Origin: an uncultured Spirochaetaceae bacterium
GTDB lineage: Bacteria; Spirochaetota; Spirochaetia; SZUA-6; Bin103
Reading direction: 5' to 3'
Length of the DNA: 9,111 nt
NCBI GenBank assembly: GCA_913043885.1
Contig: CAJWOB010000075.1
Coordinates: forward strand, 1-9,111
The notes under the pieces are model-generated. The model searched no databases, was not told where the DNA came from, and saw nothing but the letters and a program-made list of their open reading frames with translations. How positions within the stretch are numbered: position 1 is the stretch's first letter; each line of letters opens with the position of its first letter. Of the stretch, positions 1 to 5,782 are shown piece by piece. A program made the position numbers and the translations under genes.

Positions 1-15
1 TTTAATCACCTTACC

Positions 16-21
16 TATTCT
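16..21 (+). promoter_or_regulatory. Possible -10 box (TATTCT) of a leaderless promoter
   Basis: TATTCT fits the TANNNT consensus and ends five bases before the ATG at 27. No Shine-Dalgarno sequence lies upstream of that ATG, and an in-frame TAA at 3-5 closes the frame. This spacing would place the transcript start at or next to the start codon, as in leaderless genes. No -35 box can be judged because the window begins here. Inference only. Confidence 0.25.
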
Positions 22-26
22 CACCA

Positions 27-299
27 ATGCGCCACAACACGCCGCTTGGCAACTGGGTACGTATCGAGATCGAGTTGACGCTCACGGTCCGTTGGCCTGA
101 CGGCGGCGTGGACGAGTTCTTCCTTATCGTGCCGTGTCGTACCGAGTGGGTGTACGCCGAGGAGCGGCTGTTCCAGGTGCCGAGCCGCGAGTTTCGATGC
201 GTGTACTCGCGGGATCGTGAGCGCGACATGGGCACGGGCCTGCTGTGGGATGGCCGTGCCACCACTCCGCCCCCCCGCAGGGATGGGAGCTGGAGATAG
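27..299 (+). CDS. Unrecognised protein, 5' part of a frame-interrupted gene
   Basis: I do not recognise this family. The ATG at 27 is the first start after an in-frame TAA at 3-5, with no Shine-Dalgarno sequence. The first ~80 residues look like real protein: alternating hydrophobic and charged residues (IEIELTLTVRW, then FFLIVP and EWVYAEE) suggest beta strands. After the run of seven C at 270-276 the frame turns into PPPRRDGSWR and stops at 297-299. At that point the next frame (245-709) takes up a sensible sequence. The two pieces are therefore probably one gene of about 225 residues split by a single-base change, consistent with one missing base in the C run. What is seen: two overlapping open frames with a plausible junction. 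What is inferred: that they were one gene. It lies at the head of the lyase-dehydratase operon, so it may belong to that pathway. Confidence 0.5.
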   Translation: MRHNTPLGNWVRIEIELTLTVRWPDGGVDEFFLIVPCRTEWVYAEERLFQVPSREFRCVYSRDRERDMGTGLLWDGRATTPPPRRDGSWR

Positions 300-709
300 A
301 CGTGCGGCGGTTCGCTTCGACGGAGGTGCACCAGTCGACCGAAGCGATTACCGCTGCCTCCGAGGGTGGGCTGCCAATGAACGGGCGCACCACCTTCAGC
401 CACCCCGACGACGCCTACCAGTGCGCGCTCGAATACCCGATCAAGACCATGAACTTGCGGCCCGAGACGCCGTCTTTCCAGGTCGACACCGGACCGCTGG
501 TGCTCCCGGACGTCGATGTCGACGATGGCGCCACGATCGAACGACTGGTGATGGCACACATCGCGTACAACCGGCTGGACCGTGCAGAGCTCATCATCCG
601 CCGCCCGGTGCCGATCGACGACCAGCAGCCCGACGGCCCGCAGACCCTGCACTACGCGGAGGTTCGCGAGTATCCGGCGGTCAATCAGGTCCTCACTGGC
701 AGCGATTGA
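245..709 (+). CDS. Unrecognised protein, 3' part of a frame-interrupted gene
   Basis: This frame opens with a GTG at 245 inside the end of the preceding frame, but the GTG has no ribosome binding site and is probably not a real start. Sequence that looks like true protein begins at about 275 (QGWELEIDVRRF) and runs to the TGA at 707-709. The product is acidic and mixed alpha/beta, with no signal peptide, membrane segment or nucleotide-binding motif. The central part (ALEYPIKTMNLRPETPSF) and the tail (LHYAEVREYPAVNQVL) give no family I can name. Joined to residues from 27-275 it would form a soluble protein of about 225 residues. The lyase gene starts 61 bases downstream on the same strand, so co-transcription is likely. 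A sequencing error, a recent pseudogene and programmed frameshifting are all possible; the first two are more likely, because the C run is not a proper -1 slippery heptamer in the zero frame. Confidence 0.5.
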   Translation: MGWPCHHSAPPQGWELEIDVRRFASTEVHQSTEAITAASEGGLPMNGRTTFSHPDDAYQCALEYPIKTMNLRPETPSFQVDTGPLVLPDVDVDDGATIERLVMAHIAYNRLDRAELIIRRPVPIDDQQPDGPQTLHYAEVREYPAVNQVLTGSD

Positions 710-719
710 CGCAGCAAGT

Positions 720-749
720 TGCCCGCCACCTGCGTTTGACGTGGCGGCA
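720..749 (+). other. Intergenic inverted repeat upstream of the DHDPS-family gene
   Basis: TGCCCGCCAC (720-729) pairs with GTGGCGGCA (741-749), with one bulged C and an 11-base loop. It fills the gap between the stop at 709 and the ATG at 771. There is no T-tract on either strand, so it is not a standard intrinsic terminator. It could be an mRNA processing or attenuation hairpin, an operator, or chance in GC-rich DNA. Confidence 0.35.
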
Positions 750-770
750 GGACAACGCCAGTCTGCGAAA

Positions 771-1652
771 ATGCAAGGCGTCTTCCCGATCCTGATTACG
801 CCCTTCGACGACCACGGCCGCGTCGACGAGGACAGCCTCCGGGCGGTGGTGGACTTCAACATCGATGCCGGCGTTCACGGCCTGGGAGTGGCACTGGGCA
901 GCGAGGTGCTCAAGCTGTCTGAGGCAGAGCGCGTGCAGGTCACCAAGATCGTCGTGGAGCAGAGCAACAAACGCGTCCCGGTGATCATCAACACCGGCGC
1001 GGCCGGCACCGATCTGGCGGTGCTCTACAGCAAGACCGCCGAGGACAACGGCGCCGATGGGCTGATGATGATGCCGCCCTCCTTCAAGCCGCTGTCAGCA
1101 GAGGAGGTAAGGGAGTACTTCAAGGCCGCATCCGACGCGGTCAACATCCCCATCTTCATCCAGGACACCGACAACCCTTCGGTTCCCGCCGCGCTGGCGG
1201 TGTCCATGGCCGAGGAGAGCGAGCATGTTCGCTACATCAAGGTGGAGAGCACGCCGACCACGGTGAAGGTGGCCGACGCCGTGGCTCTGGCGAAAGGCAA
1301 GCTGGTGATCTTCGGCGGCGCGGGCGGCAGCTACTTCGTCGAGGAGATGCGCCGCGGCTCGGTGGGCACGATGCCCAGTTGCAGTCAGCCGGAGGCATTC
1401 GTCGAGGTGTGGGACTTGTTTCAGAAGGGCGAGGAGCGCAAGGCACGCGAGGTCATGGAGACCAAGATCCTGCCCCTCAACCGCATCTCGGCGCAGAACT
1501 GGGGTGCCTTCTTCCACGTCAACAAGGGGTTGCTGAAGCACCGTGGCTTCATCAGTAGCGCCCACATCCGCGGCCCCGCCGCCCCGATGGACGAGGTGTT
1601 GGAGCGTGAGCTGGAAGCCGTTATCGATGAGCTGTATGGGGAGGGTTCATGA
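771..1652 (+). CDS. DHDPS/N-acetylneuraminate lyase family aldolase or dehydratase
   Basis: The product is a 293-residue TIM-barrel class I lyase of the DapA/NanA family, the usual length for the family. Members form a Schiff base with 2-keto acids and either cleave them to pyruvate plus an aldehyde or dehydrate them. The N-terminus MQGVFPILITPFD is typical and fixes the start at 771; the same frame is open upstream from 582, but that part is unlike the family. Visible motifs are G43-S44-E45 in the substrate carboxylate loop and K157 in VRYIKVEST, the Schiff-base lysine. The catalytic tyrosine of classical DHDPS (ILYNVP) is missing: the aligned segment reads IFIQDTD (128-134), so true lysine biosynthesis is unlikely. 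The stop overlaps the next start (ATGA, 1649-1652), which ties this protein to an acid-sugar dehydratase. A role as a 2-keto-3-deoxy-acid aldolase or dehydratase is therefore most likely (inference). No Shine-Dalgarno sequence is evident. Confidence 0.9.
   Translation: MQGVFPILITPFDDHGRVDEDSLRAVVDFNIDAGVHGLGVALGSEVLKLSEAERVQVTKIVVEQSNKRVPVIINTGAAGTDLAVLYSKTAEDNGADGLMMMPPSFKPLSAEEVREYFKAASDAVNIPIFIQDTDNPSVPAALAVSMAEESEHVRYIKVESTPTTVKVADAVALAKGKLVIFGGAGGSYFVEEMRRGSVGTMPSCSQPEAFVEVWDLFQKGEERKAREVMETKILPLNRISAQNWGAFFHVNKGLLKHRGFISSAHIRGPAAPMDEVLERELEAVIDELYGEGS
1638..1645 (+). promoter_or_regulatory. Ribosome binding site of the enolase-superfamily gene
   Basis: GGGGAGGG lies three bases before the ATG at 1649, inside the last codons of the lyase gene. 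Together with the ATGA overlap it supports 1649 as the start and suggests translational coupling of the two genes. Confidence 0.6.
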
Positions 1653-2806
1653 AGATAGTCGATCTACAGGTAATTCCCTTCTGGGTACCACGTGGCGCGC
1701 ACTTCCGACGCGGCCAGGACGTGCCCGAAGGCAAGATCGTCCAGACGCTGACCAAGATCGTCACCGACGAGGGTGTCGAAGGCTACTACTTCGGCGGCCA
1801 CGGCCACGGCGATCAGGATGGCATCCCCGTCGACCAACGGGAGATCCTGGAGGGGCGCATCAAGTCGCTGCTGGTAGGTCGGGACCCATTTGACCGCGAG
1901 AAGTTCTGGCATTGGATGTGGGTGGCCAACATCCAGGAGAACCTGCTCAGTGCGGTGGACTGTGCCCTGTGGGACCTGCAGGCGCGCGCCATGGGGGTGC
2001 CCATCCACAAGCTGCTGGGCGGCTGCCGCGACAAGGTCAAGGCCTACGCCAGCACTTACCCCAACATCGGCTCTCCTGAGGTCTACGCGCAGAACGCATT
2101 GGAGTGCAAACAACAGGGCTACCAGGCCTACAAGATCCACCCCTACTACTTCTGGGACCCTGCCACCGGCGAGCCCGATCCCGGCCGCCCCTCTCACGTG
2201 GACTACGACATCGAGGCCTGCCGTCTGGTGCGCGAGGCGGTCGGCGACGACATGGTGCTGATGTTCGACCCCTGGGGCACCTACCGCAATTACGAGGAAG
2301 CCCTGAAGGTCGGGCGCGCACTGGAGGAGCTCGACTTCTACTGGTACGAGCACCCCATGAACGAGTACCGCGTCGCCGCTTACGAGAAGCTGGCCGCCGA
2401 GCTAGATATCCCCATCCTGTCGCCGGAGATTGCGGCCGGCAGCATCTACAGCCGCGCCGACTGGATCCTGCGCGGCGCCTCGGACATGAGCCGCATCGAC
2501 GTGCTGCGCGGTGGCATTACCGGCTCGCACAAGATGGCGGCCATCTGCGAGGCCTTCGGCATGAAGCTGGAGATGCACATGGCCGGCTTCGGAAACCTGC
2601 AGATCCTCGGCGCCACCAGCGAAGATGTCTGCGAATACTACGAGCGCGGCCTTATCGGCCCGGGCGTGGACTACGAAACGCCTGTCCCCTACTGGGAGGA
2701 GATCTGCGACCCCATGGACAGCAACGGCTACGTCAGCATCCCGCAGGAGCCGGGCATGGGCTACAAGATCAAGTGGGACTACATCGAGGACAATCGCATC
2801 AAGTAG
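1649..2806 (+). CDS. Mandelate racemase/muconate lactonizing enzyme family sugar-acid dehydratase
   Basis: The product is a 385-residue enolase-superfamily protein: an N-terminal capping domain (about 1-130) followed by a TIM barrel. The chemistry of the mandelate racemase subgroup can be read from the sequence: metal ligands D207 (LMFDPWG), E234 (WYEHPM) and E260 (LSPEI), and a D284/H310 general-base dyad (SRIDVLRGG; LEMHMAGFGN). Their spacing matches mandelate racemase. The usual KxK motif at the end of strand 2 is K162-I-H164. K162 is kept, but the second lysine is replaced by His, which points to a dehydratase or epimerase variant rather than mandelate racemase itself. The likely reaction is dehydration of an aldonic or uronic acid to a 2-keto-3-deoxy acid in the cytoplasm, feeding the overlapping DHDPS-type lyase. 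The substrate cannot be told. The C-terminus is complete and ends at TAG 2804-2806. Confidence 0.92.
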   Translation: MKIVDLQVIPFWVPRGAHFRRGQDVPEGKIVQTLTKIVTDEGVEGYYFGGHGHGDQDGIPVDQREILEGRIKSLLVGRDPFDREKFWHWMWVANIQENLLSAVDCALWDLQARAMGVPIHKLLGGCRDKVKAYASTYPNIGSPEVYAQNALECKQQGYQAYKIHPYYFWDPATGEPDPGRPSHVDYDIEACRLVREAVGDDMVLMFDPWGTYRNYEEALKVGRALEELDFYWYEHPMNEYRVAAYEKLAAELDIPILSPEIAAGSIYSRADWILRGASDMSRIDVLRGGITGSHKMAAICEAFGMKLEMHMAGFGNLQILGATSEDVCEYYERGLIGPGVDYETPVPYWEEICDPMDSNGYVSIPQEPGMGYKIKWDYIEDNRIK

Positions 2807-2910
2807 AGGTCGGGTGCCCCGTGGTCTCCCGAGCGGCGTAGGTCTCGTTCGCCGCGCCAAAGTCGATCTCCAAGCGTCAATCATAGGGTCGGTCGTAGAC
2901 GACATGCACA

Positions 2911-2942
2911 ACCGTCTCCCGCCTCCTCAGGCGGGCGACGGT
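2911..2942. other. Strong GC-rich hairpin, possible terminator or mRNA-end stabiliser
   Basis: ACCGTC (2911-2916) pairs with GACGGT (2937-2942) and CCCGCCT (2918-2924) pairs with AGGCGGG (2929-2935). The stem is interrupted by one T/C mismatch and closed by the tetraloop CCTC. Thirteen base pairs in 32 bases is well above chance. It lies 105 bases after the dehydratase stop, where a transcript end is expected, but has no following T-tract in either direction. Confidence 0.6.
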
Positions 2943-3024
2943 CGAGGTAGCGGCGGAGAGGTCGACTCCGAGACGCGGACGGTGCTGCACCTGGCGATAC
3001 CAACGGTCACGCGCGCTCTCCTGT

Positions 3025-3045
3025 TATCCGTATAGCGTACGGATA
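3025..3045. promoter_or_regulatory. 21-bp perfect-arm palindrome, candidate operator, copy 1
   Basis: The arms TATCCGTA and TACGGATA are exact reverse complements around a 5-base centre (TAGCG). The element is AT-richer than its surroundings. A near-identical copy lies in the opposite orientation at 3068-3088, with centres 43 bases apart (about four helical turns). This looks like a paired binding site for a dimeric regulator. The shape resembles IclR- or GntR-type operators, but no regulator gene is in the window, so the family is a guess. Confidence 0.55.
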
Positions 3046-3067
3046 GTGGCGACGGCATCTCCCTCGG

Positions 3068-3088
3068 TATCCGTACGCTATGCGGATA
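3068..3088. promoter_or_regulatory. 21-bp near-palindrome, candidate operator, inverted copy 2
   Basis: The arms are TATCCGTA and TGCGGATA around CGCTA. Its reverse complement matches copy 1 (3025-3045) at 20 of 21 positions. The whole 64-bp block 3025-3088 is thus itself a large inverted repeat and could form a cruciform, or bind two dimers on the same face of the helix. Confidence 0.55.
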
Positions 3089-3514
3089 GGCGTGGTGTCC
3101 AGGCCAGGATCGACGTCAGCCGCGCCGCACGCTGACCAGGAGGGACGTCGCGAACGACGAGAGCCATGGCCCGTCCGGCCGCGGCAGCTCTGCCCGATAC
3201 TCCGCGCAAGCCTGGGATGTTCGGATCGATGACGCCGAGGAATAGATTGGTGGATATCAGCGTGGCACGTGGGCGCAGCAGGCGTTCCAGGACTCGGAGG
3301 TAACCGCCGGGATCACCATATAGATATGCCACGTCGTACGGCGGCTATCGCCCCCCAGCTGGGCTGCGCCGGTAGGGAATGTGTCGTACCCGTGCTCCTG
3401 CCGATGGCCATCGGAGGCCTTGAGGACGCCGGCAAAATGATCGTTGGCCGCGCGGGCCTGCAACTTGAAGTCGCGGATCGCCTCGGCCGTGGATGGTTCG
3501 TCGGTTGGCAGCAA
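3078..3514 (-). pseudogene. Possible degraded coding remnant of unknown family, two frames
   Basis: Two adjoining minus-strand frames look more protein-like than chance. One (3514-3257, TTG start eleven bases past the uxuA stop) reads LPTDEPSTAEAIRDFKLQA and continues through GYDTFPTGAAQLGG before it degrades. At about 3335 the better sequence moves to the other frame (3332-3078), with AYLYGDPGGYLRVLERLLRP and ATLISTNLFLGVIDPNIPG. It ends at a TAG that lies inside palindrome copy 2. Joined, they would give about 145 residues. I recognise no family and see no ribosome binding site. It may be a decayed gene that once followed uxuA, or a pair of chance open frames in GC-rich DNA. Confidence 0.3.
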
Positions 3515-3522
3515 GGTCGCCC

Positions 3523-4470
3523 CTAGTAGCCGCAGACCCTCTTCCGCACCGCACGCATGTAGCCGATGGTGTAGGCCACGTGCGTGTCGTCCCCCGGCAC
3601 GTGGTCGGGCAGCAGTGCGCCGTCGAAACCGACGTCGTGCAGCGCCTCCATGACGCGGAACATGTCGATGTAGCCGTCGTCCACCAACACCTCACGGAAC
3701 ACCGGCATCGGCTGATCGACGTTGCGGAAGTGGATCTTGAACAGCTTTCCCTGGGCGCCGAAGAAGAGGATCATCTCGTACACGTCCTTACCCAGCGTCG
3801 TGCCGCCCTCGGCCCAGGTGCCGACGCAGAAGCACAGCCCGAAGTTGGGACTGTCGGCGATCTCCATGGCGCGCCGGTAGCCCTCGAAGGAACGGATGGG
3901 GTGCGCCACGCCCCCCAGCGTGGGCAGCGGCGGATCGTCGGGGTGCAGGCCGATGCGCACGCCGGCCTCTTCGGCCACCGGTACGGCGGCCTCGATGATG
4001 CGCTCGAGGGTGTGCCAGATCTCGTCTTCCTCGTAGTCACGATCGTGGGAGCGCGGTAGGTCCCGGGCCGCTTCCGCGTCGAATTCCCGCGTCGCAATAC
4101 CACGGGTACCGCCAACGGCGGTCTGGTAATAGGGCAACATCTTGATGTTGGCCATGTGCGCATAGGTGGTGTAGCCGATGCCGGCCCGGCCCAGGTCGCG
4201 CAGATAGCGGACGTACTGATCCAGCTTCTCCTCGAATCCTGACAACCCCAGCACCATCGTCGGGTCGCAATGCAGATCGAGGATGCCGACGTTCCACAGC
4301 TCGATGCCGTGCTCCGCCAATCGCTGGCGCATCTCGGCCATGTAGTCGTAGTTGGCGTCCTCGATCGTCGTCCATATCGTGGCGGCGTCGATGCCCAGCT
4401 GCCGGAAGTGGGCGATCTCGTCTTCGCTGGCGCGCGGATTCAGACGATGTGATATCCGTATCTTCGACAC
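3523..4470 (-). CDS. uxuA: UxuA-like mannonate dehydratase family protein
   Basis: The product is a 315-residue TIM-barrel protein of the UxuA family, which dehydrates D-mannonate to 2-keto-3-deoxygluconate in the cytoplasm. Signature segments are in order: GLHPDDPP (174-181, His176), GLCFCVG (211-217, Cys215), KIHFRNV (245-251, His247) and LLPDH (286-290, Asp289 and His290). These match the metal-binding and catalytic His, Cys, His, Asp-His positions of the family. The protein is shorter than E. coli-type UxuA (roughly 390 residues), and the RPDHG motif of classical enzymes reads LPDHVPG, so it belongs to a divergent branch and its substrate may differ. The start is GTG 4470, fixed by a perfect AGGAGG six bases upstream; the preceding MFS stop is immediately before it. 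It is the last clear gene of the PhyH-MFS-uxuA run. Confidence 0.85.
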   Translation of the reverse strand: MSKIRISHRLNPRASEDEIAHFRQLGIDAATIWTTIEDANYDYMAEMRQRLAEHGIELWNVGILDLHCDPTMVLGLSGFEEKLDQYVRYLRDLGRAGIGYTTYAHMANIKMLPYYQTAVGGTRGIATREFDAEAARDLPRSHDRDYEEDEIWHTLERIIEAAVPVAEEAGVRIGLHPDDPPLPTLGGVAHPIRSFEGYRRAMEIADSPNFGLCFCVGTWAEGGTTLGKDVYEMILFFGAQGKLFKIHFRNVDQPMPVFREVLVDDGYIDMFRVMEALHDVGFDGALLPDHVPGDDTHVAYTIGYMRAVRKRVCGY

Positions 4471-4476
4471 TACCTG

Positions 4477-4482
4477 CCTCCT
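4477..4482 (-). promoter_or_regulatory. Strong ribosome binding site for the GTG start of uxuA-like gene
   Basis: AGGAGG on the minus strand, six bases before GTG 4470 and directly after the TAG (4485-4483) of the MFS gene. It decides the non-ATG start and supports co-translation with the upstream gene. Confidence 0.75.
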
Positions 4483-5619
4483 CTAGCCTAACTGCCGGAT
4501 GCGACGCGAGAACATCCAGAACCCACACGCCGCCAGCGTTAATATGGCGCCGAAGATCCACAGCGCTTCGATGGTGCCAACCTCGCGCATCAGCCCGCCG
4601 AGCAGCAGCTGGCCAACCGCCATTAGCCCAAACGCCATCATGATCACGCTCATGGCGCGCGCTCGCAGGTGGTCGGGGGTCTCCTCGATGATAAGAGCCT
4701 GGCCGAGCGCCCAACGCCCCGACTCGCCGAGACCCAGCGCTACCATGGCCACGAGTCCTACTGCGAAGTAGGGGAGTGCCGCGAGCCCGAGCACGGCGAT
4801 GCCGGAGAGTACTCCCGCCAGCAGCACGATCTTTCCCCGCTGCTGGCCACGGCGCAGTCCGGCGATAAAGGTGGCGCCCACCACACCCCCCAGCCCGGCG
4901 GCAGAGAGCAGCGCGCCGACGCCACTGGCGCTGACCTGGTATACCTCGGTGGCGGGAATGTTGATGAGCATCCGAACCGGGAAGGACAGCACCGCCACCA
5001 CCACCGACTGCACCATGAGCGCCAAGACCAGTCGATTGCCGGCGATGTAGCGGAGGCCCTCGGAGGTCTGCGCCCCGGTGGAGCGCTGCGGCCCCTCGGT
5101 GTCCGGGTGCATCCGCGGCACGACTGAGGTCGCTCCCACGGCCAGAACCATCATGAGGGTCACCACCAGGTACACACCGAATGCGCCGAACGCGTCGTAG
5201 AGCACGCCGGCGATGCCAGGCGCGACGAGGGTCGTCAGCGATATCGCCATGGCGTTGAGTGCAATGGCGTTGGAGGTTTTTTCCGGACCGACCAAGGCCG
5301 GGACGATGGCCTGGCGCGCCGGCATCTGGAGGGCAAACATGGAGCCCTGTACCACAGAGATGGCCAGCAGGTGCCACCAGGCGACGATGCCGGTGCCGAT
5401 CAAGATTGCCGCGATGCCGGCCAACGCTGCGTTGCCGAGCTGTGTGAGTTGGATCAGCAGTCGGCGATCCACGCGGTCGCCGATGACCCCGCCGAACAGC
5501 GACACAATGGTAAGCGTCGGCGCCCAGCCAACACCGACCAGACCGGTTATCAGCGGATCGCCGGTGAGCGCGTAGGCGAGGATGGCCCTCGCCACGCCCT
5601 GCATCTGAAAGCCTCCCAT
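4483..5619 (-). CDS. MFS transporter (MFS_3/EntS-like), cut short at N-terminus by in-frame TGA
   Basis: This is an integral membrane protein of the major facilitator superfamily, closest in pattern to MFS_3 exporters. The frame from ATG 5619 encodes 378 residues with about eleven hydrophobic segments. It carries the family loop motif GGVIGDRVDRR between helices 2 and 3, and a central cytoplasmic loop rich in charged residues (HPDTEGPQRSTGAQ). The ATG at 5619 is not a natural start: it lies inside helix 1 and has no good ribosome binding site. The same frame continues upstream through TGTLLS to a TGA at 5640-5638, and beyond that into a proper N-terminus starting at 5769. The intact gene would be 428 residues (5769-4483), normal for the family. 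Whether a functional protein is made is uncertain. It sits 12 bases before uxuA and probably moved a pathway substrate or product. Confidence 0.75.
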   Translation of the reverse strand: MGGFQMQGVARAILAYALTGDPLITGLVGVGWAPTLTIVSLFGGVIGDRVDRRLLIQLTQLGNAALAGIAAILIGTGIVAWWHLLAISVVQGSMFALQMPARQAIVPALVGPEKTSNAIALNAMAISLTTLVAPGIAGVLYDAFGAFGVYLVVTLMMVLAVGATSVVPRMHPDTEGPQRSTGAQTSEGLRYIAGNRLVLALMVQSVVVAVLSFPVRMLINIPATEVYQVSASGVGALLSAAGLGGVVGATFIAGLRRGQQRGKIVLLAGVLSGIAVLGLAALPYFAVGLVAMVALGLGESGRWALGQALIIEETPDHLRARAMSVIMMAFGLMAVGQLLLGGLMREVGTIEALWIFGAILTLAACGFWMFSRRIRQLG

Positions 5620-5637
5620 GGACAGGAGCGTCCCGGT

Positions 5638-5769
5638 TCACAGGAAGCGGAAGTGGCGGTTGCCGAGGGACTCGAAGGTGCGTGCCAGCCAGGGGCGCGT
5701 CTCCTCAGGCTGACCCGACACGGGTGAGGGCTCTGCCGCCGGCTGACGCACGTCCACTCGTTCAGCCAT
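5638..5769 (-). pseudogene. N-terminal 43 codons of the MFS gene, ended by TGA in place of Trp44
   Basis: ATG 5769 follows the PhyH stop by 13 bases and has GAGG (5779-5776) six bases upstream, so it is the natural start. The encoded segment is a soluble lead-in followed by RTFESLGNRHFRFL, the standard MFS_3 entry to helix 1, in which the next residue is normally Trp. Here that codon is TGA (5640-5638), and the frame then continues with TGTLLSMGGFQ without any shift. A single TGG to TGA change explains it. A recent nonsense mutation or a base-call error are the simplest readings. Confidence 0.7.
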
Positions 5770-5775
5770 GCGCCG

Positions 5776-5779
5776 CCTC
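5776..5779 (-). promoter_or_regulatory. Ribosome binding site for full-length MFS start
   Basis: GAGG on the minus strand, six bases before ATG 5769 and just after the PhyH stop codon. It supports 5769, not 5619, as the original start of the transporter. Confidence 0.5.
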
Positions 5780-5782
5780 GGC

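Larger units (their letters stand above)
2807..3522. other. 716-bp spacer between convergent genes
   Basis: This lies between the end of the plus-strand dehydratase and the end of the minus-strand uxuA-like gene. It holds a 32-nt hairpin (2911-2942), two mirrored 21-bp palindromes (3025-3045 and 3068-3088) and a weak, broken minus-strand coding trace (3078-3514). Positions 2807-2910 and 2943-3024 show nothing I can identify. Plus-strand open frames here have no ribosome binding site and unlikely protein composition. Confidence 0.6.

Noticed and set aside
270..276. Programmed -1 frameshift at the C run
   Set aside because: In the zero frame the site reads G CCC CCC, so the P-site tRNA would mispair after slipping, and no clear downstream stem or pseudoknot was noted. 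A mutation or sequence error is simpler.
582..770. N-terminal extension of the DHDPS-family protein in the same open frame
   Set aside because: The family begins at the MQGVFPILITPF segment; the upstream residues are serine/arginine-rich and overlap the 3' part of the first gene.
4447..4462. ATATCCGTAT at the 5' end of uxuA as an operator half
   Set aside because: Only one half matches the palindromes and it lies in coding sequence; chance is sufficient.
5638..5640. TGA read as tryptophan by an altered genetic code
   Set aside because: TGA ends several intact genes here (709, 1652, the PhyH and transaldolase stops) and TGG is used freely for Trp, so the standard bacterial code applies.
4037..5641. 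534-codon minus-strand open frame
   Set aside because: It is the shifted shadow of the MFS and uxuA genes; its product is arginine/glycine/histidine-rich with no family features, while the overlapped frames have clear motifs.
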